Shown: one piece after another, positions 1 through 6,100 of the stretch | Layout of the letters: the number at the start of each line of letters is the position of its first letter | Position numbering within the stretch: the stretch's first letter is position 1 | Notes under the pieces: model-generated | The model's input: the letters and a program-made list of their open reading frames with translations, nothing else | Database searches by the model: none | What the model was told of the DNA's origin: nothing | Program-made: the position numbers and the translations under genes | DNA from: JARRRL01 sp037380725 | Lineage (GTDB): Bacteria; Pseudomonadota; Gammaproteobacteria; Pseudomonadales; JANQJO01 | Assembly: GCA_037380725.1 (NCBI GenBank) | Contig: JARRRL010000158.1 | Coordinates: 1 to 8,296, forward strand | Direction of reading: 5' to 3' | Length of the DNA stretch: 8,296 nt

Positions 1-101
1 GTCGAGACCAATTCTTTACTGTGCCACACCTGCCCCTTTTTCCGCGCATCCCGAATTTTTTTCGGGGTCGCATTTTCGGTTTTTTCACCTTCCGCACTCA
101 T
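1..101 (-). CDS. sctU: SctU, export gate autoprotease/switch protein, N-terminal fragment (gene runs off the window)
   Basis: Only the first 33 codons are present, from ATG at 101 to the window edge. The peptide starts MSAEGEKTENATPKK and continues IRDARKKGQVWHSKELVS. This is the conserved cytoplasmic N-terminus of the SctU/YscU/FlhB family (EKTE..TPKKIRDARKKGQV..SKE), which precedes the first membrane helix. The rest of the gene, including the membrane domain and the autocleaving NPTH site, lies outside the window. In the family, SctU docks on the SctR-S-T gate and changes substrate class after interacting with SctP, so it is the expected partner of the giant SctP encoded upstream. The start lies 17 nt after the sctT stop, with only a weak purine-rich stretch ahead of it, so translational coupling is plausible. 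It is the last gene of the operon visible here. Confidence 0.95.
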   Translation of the reverse strand, partial: MSAEGEKTENATPKKIRDARKKGQVWHSKELVS

Positions 102-118
102 GAGGCCACTCGCTTCAT

Positions 119-913
119 TTATGGATCAACGCTCAACACCGTTTTGACTTTCATAAACACCACATCAATCGACCCAAGTTCATCATTCAAATAACCAAAC
201 ATGGGGTACACATACAACACCAATAAGAACATCGCCACCGCGCTCTTAACGGGCATAGACAAAACAAACACGTTCAATTGAGGCGTAAAGCGGTTAATCA
301 AAGCAAAACAAAACTCCGACATGAACATGGAGATGATGATGGGCGATGACAGCAACACCGTAATAAACAACATAAAACTGATCTGATTGATGAAAAAGTC
401 CATGACCGAAAGATCAATACTCGGGTAGTAAGACAGCAAAGGCCAAATTTTAAAACTCCGATACAAGCCCTCCGTGAACACCAAAAAGGTGCCGCTGACA
501 AAAAACGCCGTGGTCATCGCCTGGTTAAACAAAACCCCCAAAGGCGAGGTCTGCGAGCCCGTGAGCGGATTCAGGGTACTGGCCATCGTGGAGCCGCGTT
601 GGTTATCAATAAAAAAGCCCACCGATTCCACCGCCCAAAACGGGATGGTGACAATAAAACCAATCACCACACCGATGAAAATCTCCTTCAGCATCAGCGC
701 CAAGGTATTATATGAATACAAATTGAGGACTTCAGCCACGTCGTAGTTCATGGGCACCAAAAACATGGACAAGGCAATAACCACCCCGTTCTTGACAAGC
801 GCACCGGGTAACATTTGTCGACTGAAAAAAGGGATCATGATGAACGCCGACGCGATACGCGGCGAGTTGATCAAGATCGTTAAGAGCAGGTTCTGAATGT
901 ATTCAAATTCCAT
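119..913 (-). CDS. sctT: SctT, T3SS export gate membrane protein (YscT/SpaR/FliR family)
   Basis: This 264-residue integral membrane protein is the normal length for SctT (YscT is about 260). It is mostly hydrophobic, with helices around residues 8-30, 40-55, 70-95, 125-150, 175-200 and 215-240. The family signature PFWAVESVGFFIDNQRG is at residues 91-107, followed by MASTLNPLTGSQTSP (110-124). Later conserved blocks are the MSEFCFALINRFTPQLNVFVLSMPVKS region. In the family one SctT sits with five SctR and four SctS in the export gate, the entry pore for secreted substrates. The ATG at 913 is 9 nt after the sctS stop. An AAGG Shine-Dalgarno (921-924) lies 7 nt upstream and overlaps that stop codon, which suggests tight translational coupling. 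The gene is intact. Confidence 0.97.
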   Translation of the reverse strand: MEFEYIQNLLLTILINSPRIASAFIMIPFFSRQMLPGALVKNGVVIALSMFLVPMNYDVAEVLNLYSYNTLALMLKEIFIGVVIGFIVTIPFWAVESVGFFIDNQRGSTMASTLNPLTGSQTSPLGVLFNQAMTTAFFVSGTFLVFTEGLYRSFKIWPLLSYYPSIDLSVMDFFINQISFMLFITVLLSSPIIISMFMSEFCFALINRFTPQLNVFVLSMPVKSAVAMFLLVLYVYPMFGYLNDELGSIDVVFMKVKTVLSVDP

Positions 914-922
914 GCGCCTGCC

Positions 923-1186
923 TTACAAATTACTGATTCGCTCAAAAATCCTATTTGTGTAATTGAACACTTCAACGCCCAACCAGGTCGAGGTAAAATA
1001 CAACACGAAAACAATCACCACCAACTTGGCGACAAAAGCAATATTTTGCTCTTGTATTTGTGTCAATGCTTGCAACAAACTCACCAAGGTACCCACCAAG
1101 GTCGCCGCCAAAATAGGCGGCAACGACAGCATCAGCACCAGTAACAAACAGTTAGCGGTGAATTGAAGCACTTCCGACTCACTCAC
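923..1186 (-). CDS. sctS: SctS, small T3SS export gate protein (YscS/SpaQ/FliQ family)
   Basis: This is a small two-helix membrane protein. From the GTG at 1186 it is 87 residues and begins (M)SESEVLQFT, matching the usual YscS beginning MSQGDIIHFT; YscS is 88 residues. Helix 1 is about residues 12-38 and contains SLPPILAATLVGTLVSLLQA. The conserved loop LTQIQEQ is at 41-47, and helix 2 is about 51-75, ending near WLGVEV. An AAAGGGG Shine-Dalgarno (1195-1201) sits 8 nt before this GTG. An in-frame TTG at 1210 would add eight residues (NAKGVVAV region) with no family match and no good ribosome site, so I prefer the GTG. In the family, SctS helical hairpins wrap the gate below SctR. The gene begins shortly after the sctR stop at 1215 and is followed by sctT after 9 nt. 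Confidence 0.95.
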   Translation of the reverse strand: MSESEVLQFTANCLLLVLMLSLPPILAATLVGTLVSLLQALTQIQEQNIAFVAKLVVIVFVLYFTSTWLGVEVFNYTNRIFERISNL

Positions 1187-1194
1187 GGCCACAA

Positions 1195-1201
1195 CCCCTT
1201 T
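1195..1201 (-). promoter_or_regulatory. Shine-Dalgarno deciding the sctS start
   Basis: On the minus strand this reads AAAGGGG, 8 nt upstream of the GTG at 1184-1186. It lies inside the longer TTG-started reading frame (TTG at 1208-1210). This supports the GTG as the true sctS initiation codon. Confidence 0.6.
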
Positions 1202-1214
1202 CGCGTTCAATCAG

Positions 1215-1865
1215 CTATTGATACGTCAGCACCAGAGCGTGAATCAGCTTGGCCCACCCATCAATCAATACAAATAACAATAACTTAAATGGCAAGGAAA
1301 TGGTCATGGGCGACACCATCATCATCCCCATTGCCAGCAGAATATTGGATATGACCAAATCAATCGCAATAAAAGGCAAATACAGTAAAAAGCCAATCTC
1401 AAACGCAGACGTTAACTCAGACACCGTAAAGGCTGGCACTAAAATAAAAAAACTGTCTATCGAGATTCCTCGCGCCTCCTCCTCTGGCCACAACTTACGA
1501 GCGCTGTCCAGAAAGAATCTCAATTCTGAGCGATCCGTATGCTTCTTCAAGAACGCGTGAATGGGTTTCGAACCCTCTCTAAAGACGATTTGTATCTTTT
1601 CAGGATCGTCTAAGTTGATGTCATAAGGGGCTAATATACGCTGCACCTCAAAGCCCACCGGCGCCATGATATAGACCGTTAAAATAATCGCCAAGCCATA
1701 TACCGCCATGTTCGGCGGAATGGATTGCAAACCCAGCGCGTTCCGTAAGATCGAAAACACCACAGCCAGCTTCACAAACGAAGTGGTCATAATCGCAACA
1801 AAGGGCACCAGGGACATGACCCCCAGTATTACCAACAGCGCTGACGGCCTACTGATAAATTCCAT
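1215..1865 (-). CDS. sctR: SctR, core T3SS export gate protein (YscR/SpaP/FliP family)
   Basis: This complete 216-residue protein matches the usual SctR length. Residues 5-32 are the first hydrophobic segment, followed by SFVKLAVVFSILRNALG (29-45), SIPPNMAVYGLAIILTVYIMAPVG (48-71), a hydrophilic periplasmic part (about 73-135), then VPAFTVSELTSAFEIGF (143-159), LPFIAIDLVISNILLAMGMMMVSP (163-186) and PFKLLLFVLIDGW (192-204). The methionine cluster MGMMM at 179-183 corresponds to the Met-rich gasket reported in this family for sealing the export pore. Five copies form the heart of the gate. These motifs are very close to Yersinia YscR, which supports the Ysc-type assignment. The ATG at 1865 has only a weak CGGA ribosome site and is separated from sctQ by an unusually long 102-bp gap for this operon. 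The gene ends with TAG at 1215. Confidence 0.98.
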   Translation of the reverse strand: MEFISRPSALLVILGVMSLVPFVAIMTTSFVKLAVVFSILRNALGLQSIPPNMAVYGLAIILTVYIMAPVGFEVQRILAPYDINLDDPEKIQIVFREGSKPIHAFLKKHTDRSELRFFLDSARKLWPEEEARGISIDSFFILVPAFTVSELTSAFEIGFLLYLPFIAIDLVISNILLAMGMMMVSPMTISLPFKLLLFVLIDGWAKLIHALVLTYQ

Positions 1866-1967
1866 AAAATTCCGTTATATTCTCCGTGACAGTCTCTCGT
1901 TCGTTACCGCGTTCGCGTTAAGCACCGCTTGCGTGTTCAACACCCAACCCGTTCAACACCCCAATGT
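1866..1967 (-). other. sctQ-sctR intergenic region
   Basis: These 102 bp separate sctQ from sctR, whereas the downstream genes are only 9-30 nt apart. They hold a direct repeat (1935-1961) and GCGAACGCG/AACGAACG-like short repeats toward sctR. I see no convincing terminator or promoter. A GGAG on the minus strand lies 16 nt before the sctR ATG, too far for a normal ribosome site. Confidence 0.5.
1935..1961. repeat. short direct repeat in sctQ-sctR gap
   Basis: The 11-mer GTTCAACACCC occurs at 1935-1945 and again at 1951-1961, a 16-bp period. The first copy also overlaps the short palindrome GTGTTCAACAC. It could be a protein binding site or a duplication scar. Nothing in the sequence decides which. 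Confidence 0.6.
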
Positions 1968-2441
1968 TTACAAATTCTGCAGTGCTAACACACGAGCACC
2001 CAGCTTTTGATCGCCTATTTGAACCAGCTCAGCCGAACCGATAATCTGGCCATTTGCCCGTATCGTAATGGGCGCCTGCGCATTCGCAGCCAAATTAAAT
2101 GTGTAGCCAGGTCCAATCTGCATGAGATCGCCTAGTGTCACCTGCTGGCGATCCAACTCAAATGTGAGTGTTATCGGCACAGCGTTTACATCACCACTCG
2201 CCTCTGGGTTTTGCACGTCTTCCACAACTTCCTCCAAAGTAACGGCCACGCTGACCGGTGTAGCACCGTTGGATAAGCGACTGCTGGATTGCATCGGACC
2301 CGGTATACCCACTCCCAATGCCTCTTCGGTTAGGGTGTTTTTTATCGAAGCCCGAAAACATCGATCCGAACCACCGGCCACAACCAGAAGATCTTGCCAC
2401 ACCACATCAAACAAAATAACATCAAATGGCTCCACAGACAC
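1968..2441 (-). CDS. sctQ: SctQ C-terminal segment with SPOA domains (second frame)
   Basis: The frame is open from 2531 down to TAA/TGA-type stop at 1968-1970. The first conventional start codon is GTG at 2441, but the family homology begins upstream (LPTPVRFEKGRTQLSRDEL), so GTG 2441 lies inside SPOA1 and is not a credible natural start. From 2441 there are 157 residues: the rest of SPOA1 (VEPFDVILFDVVWQDLLVVAGG), an acidic linker (about 60-88), then SPOA2 (about 88-157) with VPITLTFELDRQQVTL, LMQIGPGYTF, ITIRANGQIIG and ELVQIGDQKLGARVLAL. This matches the C-terminal part of YscQ/HrcQb. A natural HrcQA/HrcQB-like split seems unlikely, because that split falls between the two SPOA domains and not before the first. 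Confidence 0.8.
   Translation of the reverse strand: MSVEPFDVILFDVVWQDLLVVAGGSDRCFRASIKNTLTEEALGVGIPGPMQSSSRLSNGATPVSVAVTLEEVVEDVQNPEASGDVNAVPITLTFELDRQQVTLGDLMQIGPGYTFNLAANAQAPITIRANGQIIGSAELVQIGDQKLGARVLALQNL
2310..2327 (-). promoter_or_regulatory. internal ribosome site and GTG start for short SctQ-C isoform
   Basis: On the minus strand GAAGAGG (2321-2327) is followed after 8 nt by an in-frame GTG (2310-2312). Initiation here would give a 114-residue protein made of the linker plus SPOA2. Another in-frame ATG lies at 2292-2294 (108 residues) with a poorer ribosome site. Internal initiation giving a short C-terminal SctQ is established for Yersinia YscQ and Salmonella SpaO, where the internal start is also a GTG. 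Here it rests on position and Shine-Dalgarno match only. Confidence 0.6.
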
Positions 2442-2475
2442 CAGTTCATCACGACTAAGCTGTGTTCGCCCTTTT

Positions 2476-3006
2476 TCAAAGCGAACGGGTGTCGGTAGTT
2501 GTGCGCTGGGGACTCGCCTCCAAACGCGGCATCACATCCAAACCCACGGAAACCTGGCCATAAAAAGACTCTGTGCCAAGCTGTATTACTAAACACGCTG
2601 AAGCGTTTGCAGTCACGTGATTCACGTTTTGTGTCAGTGACACACGCTGAAGCGTCAGCGACACGCCTTGTGCTTGCGCAAGGCCAGCAACTACCTCTTC
2701 CCAAAACCGAACACCCACCCCTTCTCGCAAGGCATCTGGCAAATCCGCGTAAATAGCCTCTTCTGAAATAAATCCTAAATAGGCATTCAGCACTTCCTGA
2801 TCAATCAGCACCGTCACGGTCACCTGATTGACGACCACAACAAAAGCCATATTATAGTCACGCGCAAAGTGAGAAGGCTGTAAGGAAAGCGTTGCAGGGT
2901 GGTGACCCGCTAGGGTGATATTCGTTTCAATATGTCGCGAAGCCAATAAATTGTCGACGCGCGCAATCGCCGGATCGATAAGCGGCGGCACAAACAAGGT
3001 GTTCAT
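2476..3006 (-). CDS. sctQ: SctQ N-terminal segment (as translated in frame 1)
   Basis: This 176-codon frame starts MNTLFVPPLIDPAIARVDNLL and matches the poorly conserved N-terminal domain of SctQ. Alternating hydrophobic segments such as MAFVVVVNQVTVTVLID suggest beta strands, then come YADLPDALREGVGVRFWEE and the strand-rich LGTESFYGQVSVGLDVMPRLEAS. About the last ten residues (QRTTTDTRSL) are out-of-frame readthrough after the CCCC run and do not belong to the family. The ATG at 3006 has only a weak GAAGA ribosome site very close to it. It follows a 118-bp gap after sctP. Alone, this product would lack both SPOA domains and so could not assemble the normal SctQ pod. Confidence 0.8.
   Translation of the reverse strand: MNTLFVPPLIDPAIARVDNLLASRHIETNITLAGHHPATLSLQPSHFARDYNMAFVVVVNQVTVTVLIDQEVLNAYLGFISEEAIYADLPDALREGVGVRFWEEVVAGLAQAQGVSLTLQRVSLTQNVNHVTANASACLVIQLGTESFYGQVSVGLDVMPRLEASPQRTTTDTRSL
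2508..2511 (-). other. C4 run at the sctQ frame change
   Basis: The minus strand reads AGT CCC CAG in the upstream frame. Skipping one base after the Pro codon (CCC followed by C) leads into PSAQLPTPVRFEKG, the conserved SPOA1 start. This is the simplest site for the single-base insertion or for +1 slippage. Confidence 0.7.
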
Positions 3007-3036
3007 GTTCTTCAGGATCCCATCTAAAGCGTTATG

Positions 3037-3067
3037 ATTACAATTTATTGTTATTGGAAGTTCTCAA
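3037..3067 (-). promoter_or_regulatory. weak promoter-like hexamers before sctQ
   Basis: TTGAGA (3062-3067) and TGTAAT (3037-3042) each match five of six sigma-70 consensus bases. The spacer is 19 nt, two longer than ideal. It could be an internal promoter boosting sctQ-U after the 5-kb sctP, but the match could be chance in AT-rich sequence. Confidence 0.25.
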
Positions 3068-3100
3068 AACAGCTTGTTTTACTACACAAGGTCTCCAATT

Positions 3101-3119
3101 GCTCACGCGGCGGCGTAGC
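3101..3119 (-). other. hairpin downstream of the sctP stop
   Basis: The minus strand reads GCTACGC CGCC GCGTGAGC, a 7-bp stem with a single-base bulge and a 4-nt loop, 5 nt after the sctP stop codon. No U-run follows, so it is more likely an mRNA-stabilising or pausing structure than a Rho-independent terminator. Confidence 0.45.
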
Positions 3120-3124
3120 CCGTA

Positions 3125-6100
3125 TCAACAACTTTCATCGGCCTCTCGCTTTCGTGATACGCGCTTACGCGTATCGGACGCCACGCCTTCTGGACGTTCT
3201 GCGTCATCACAAGACTCATTCTCTTCGTCTTCATCATCCTCGTCACTTTCCACAGAAGCGATATTCGTCTCTCCAACAGCAGCGGCAGTGTACACGATTT
3301 CCGCCGCTGCTTCAGCGGAAGCCATCTCAGTGGATGACTCTGTTAACTGTACACCATTAACCAAAAGACTTACCGTACCATCAAACCGATACGCCAGTTC
3401 ATGTAAAAGTGTATCCTTGTTTTGCTCCAAAAACGCCATTCCTTCGGCCTCTTCACACTCAAACGACACTTCCAATACACCATTTACAATGCGCAATCTG
3501 AGCGCGGCATCCCCCAGATATTGAAACCGTCCCGCCTTCAGCCGAATCGTAACCCCTTCTTGCAAAGGATTGGGTGAATCTGCTCCGCTTTCGCCAAGGG
3601 TTTCTTGATAGTAAAACGTTTCAACGTCACTGACCAAACGGTGAATTTCTGTCGTAACGCGCCGATTATCAACGAAGACCACTTTATTGCTCACCGAAGT
3701 GATGGACAGCGATTCCAGGATCACATCGCCCAAGGTCGTGCTGACGTTCATACCATCCGCACCGTTCGCAATAGCCTGTTCTGATTGTGAAGCTTGTTTA
3801 AGCGGGTTCAACTCTTCATGTAGGGCATCCAGAGCGCTTGTGCCGTCTGTGTCGCCGGTCTCATTGATTTGAAAAGCAAATGTTTCGCCTTCAACAATCT
3901 CATCAAAGCCAGGTGTTGTCGCATCGCGCTCCGATTCAGACTCAGACTCTGGTTCAGGTTCTGATTCCGACTCAGCCAGGCTATCCGGTTTAGCGCCAAC
4001 TTCACCGAAATCTGCAAAATGGTCTGTAACAGCTTGATCGGCTGAGGGCTGGGGCTGGGGCTGGGGATGAGCTTGAGGATGCGTTAAAACTGTTCCGCTA
4101 TCACGCTCAGAAGTTGTCTCCTCTGAAGCCTCATCATCTTGATCTGAACCAAAAGGCTCATCCCGCTCAGACCGTGTCGTACGTTTTTTCTGTGAAGCCA
4201 TTAGGTGCTTCATCTCAGGAGACAATGTGCTGTCCCCATCAGCCAGCGCATCATTTCCAAGTGAATTTCCGACTGAGCCATTCGCAACAACACCTGGAGT
4301 CGGCGCACCCATTGATGGCCGATCTCCCATCAGACGTGCGCGATTCGCAGCTGCCTGTAACGCATTAATAACAGGAGTATGGCGTGTCGCCTTTGATTTG
4401 ACGTTGGGTCGCGGCGACTGAGTCGACATCGGCATTGGCGCAATCGCTGAATCAAAACCCGCTGACGTAGACGCCGTCAAAACCGGTTCGTCCCCTGCTG
4501 TGGCGACCTGGTCTTGGTGTTCTTGGTGCTCTTGGTGTTGGTGCAGCACCTGATCCAAGTCAACGGCATTCTTCACGCTCATGGGTGACGCGTCGTGAGA
4601 GGCTTCACCGGTGCAGCGTCTTACGAGGTAAACGTAATACGGCAGACCACCATTAAGATAGCGACACGAGCTCGACGCGTTTCTGGACGCATCAGCAATC
4701 ACCATATAAGGCGATTTACCCAATGCGGACAAATCGAATGGCTTCTTCGAATTAATCAGCACCGGCTCATCGCTCAAAAGATTTTCCCATTGCTGACTTT
4801 CTTCACTCTGTTCACCACTTTGAGATTCTTCTCGTTTTTCGGCGCATGGCGGAGGCGTTTCCAGAACATCCTCGTTTTGCTGAGCGTCAACTTTTTGCTG
4901 AATGGTGGAGTCAACCTCACTGCAATCATCCATTGGCAATTCACCAGCCAATGCCTCATCACTTAAGGCCCCATCTAACGCCTCATCGCTCAATGGCGTA
5001 TCCGCGCCCATCACGCTGCCAACCATACCCGTTAACGCACGCTCAACCTGATTCCGACCTTCAATTCTTTCTGTACTCGAAACAAATCCAGTGCCTTTAC
5101 TCCCACCACCATCATGCTTCTTCTGTTGTGTGGCGCTGCCCATCTCTTCCGCATCCGCATCAGAAACGCGTTCCGATTCAAAGTGATCCGTATCATCCCA
5201 ATCGGTATCCGTCGAGATCATTTCTGCAGCGATCTCCGCAATATTTTCCGCTGTCATCACATCGGCAATCGTCGACTCCATATCCGCCGCACCAAATCGA
5301 CCTACCGTCACCTCACCCAATTTAGGGCCTTTGGCAATCGCATTCGTCGAAGCACGATCTATTTTACCACCTGAATTTGACTTATTTTCAGTGGCTCGAT
5401 TGAAGATTGGCTTGGTCGGTAATGGTGATGGCTCAACACGTATCGACCCCTTCATCACGCTACGCTCAAAACCCCTTGGGCTTGATAGCACGGAATCAGC
5501 GACACGAGCTGCTTTTTTCGTTATGGCTTTTTCGGTTACAGTTATGGAATGCGCACGGGAAGCTCTACTACCCAACATGGCATTGCGGTTCGCCTGCGTC
5601 TTGTTGGTAAAACTACCTATACTGCCTACCGTCACCTCACCCAATTGAGGGCCTTTGTTCACCTCTATATCTTGTGTTGCCTTCGATTCTGACGGTGTTT
5701 CTTCCAGCGGTATTTCTTCCGGCGCTGTTTCCGGTTCAGTACAACTCAACGCTCCAGCATCCTCATCTGTAAGACTACCAATTGCCCCTGATAAAGCACG
5801 ATCGATTTGAAAAGAGCCTTCCACTTGATCACGAGTGAAAGCCCGTCGACCCATCGACAATCCTGTGTTCTTTCTTGTGTTTTTACTGAAGTCCGTTTCT
5901 TCGCTTTCGGAATCTGTTTCGTTGGAAGCCGCGTCGCCACTGCTCGCCGTACCAGAGGCATCCCCCACGACGGGTGCTTTTACGACCGCATGCACATCCA
6001 CCACATGATGCGCAGCGGGCAAACCCGTTCGAACGCGCCCTCCCCCATCGCCATACGAATAACGCCTGACCGGGGTCCCTTTCTTAGCAAAAGGGTCAGC

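Larger units (their letters stand above)
1968..3006 (-). pseudogene. sctQ: SctQ, sorting-platform (C-ring) protein, reading frame interrupted by a +1 frame change
   Basis: The two frames together read as one SctQ/YscQ protein of about 345 residues, a normal full length. The N-terminal domain is in the frame starting at ATG 3006 and ends ...DVMPRLEASP. The continuation is one base later and reads PSAQLPTPVRFEKGRTQL, the start of the first SPOA domain. It is followed by the rest of SPOA1, a Glu-rich linker, and SPOA2 with FELDRQQVTLGDLMQIGPGY and IIGSAELVQIGD. The switch must fall between the stop of the downstream frame at 2532-2534 and the stop of the upstream frame at 2476-2478. Removing one C from the minus-strand CCCC at 2508-2511 restores a single continuous protein. 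The sequence cannot separate real inactivation, a sequencing error and programmed frameshifting. The neighbouring genes are intact, which argues against simple decay. In the family SctQ forms the cytoplasmic pods that recruit chaperone-substrate complexes. Confidence 0.85.
3007..3124 (-). other. sctP-sctQ intergenic region
   Basis: This 118-bp gap sits between the sctP stop and the sctQ ATG. Reading on the minus strand it holds a GC-rich hairpin just after the sctP stop, an AT palindrome at 3066-3080 (AAAACA arms with a 3-nt loop), promoter-like hexamers, and a weak ribosome site. No hairpin followed by a U-tract is present, so there is no canonical terminator. Confidence 0.55.

Noticed and set aside
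1249..1560. Plus-strand 103-codon frame inside sctR
   Set aside because: It is antisense to the highly conserved SctR coding sequence and has no recognisable product.
2342..2704. Minus-strand 120-codon frame overlapping both sctQ fragments
   Set aside because: It bridges the frame change but its translation (Cys/Trp-rich) does not match SctQ. The other two frames carry the domain motifs.
1968..3006. sctQ as a natural two-gene HrcQA/HrcQB arrangement
   Set aside because: The break falls before SPOA1 and the conserved SPOA1 start is read upstream of any start codon in the second frame. The natural split lies between the SPOA domains.
3066..3080. AT palindrome after sctP as a Rho-independent terminator
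   Set aside because: The stem has almost no G-C pairs and no U-tract beyond the arm itself, and T3SS genes continue downstream.
3048..3524. Plus-strand 158-codon frame over the end of sctP
   Set aside because: It is a Ser-rich shadow of the acidic C-terminal tail and T3S4 region of sctP, and it crosses the sctP-sctQ gap.
4046..4543. Short tandem repeats considered as a CRISPR or non-coding array
   Set aside because: The units are 6-9 bp, have no spacers and stay in the sctP frame, so they are coding low complexity.
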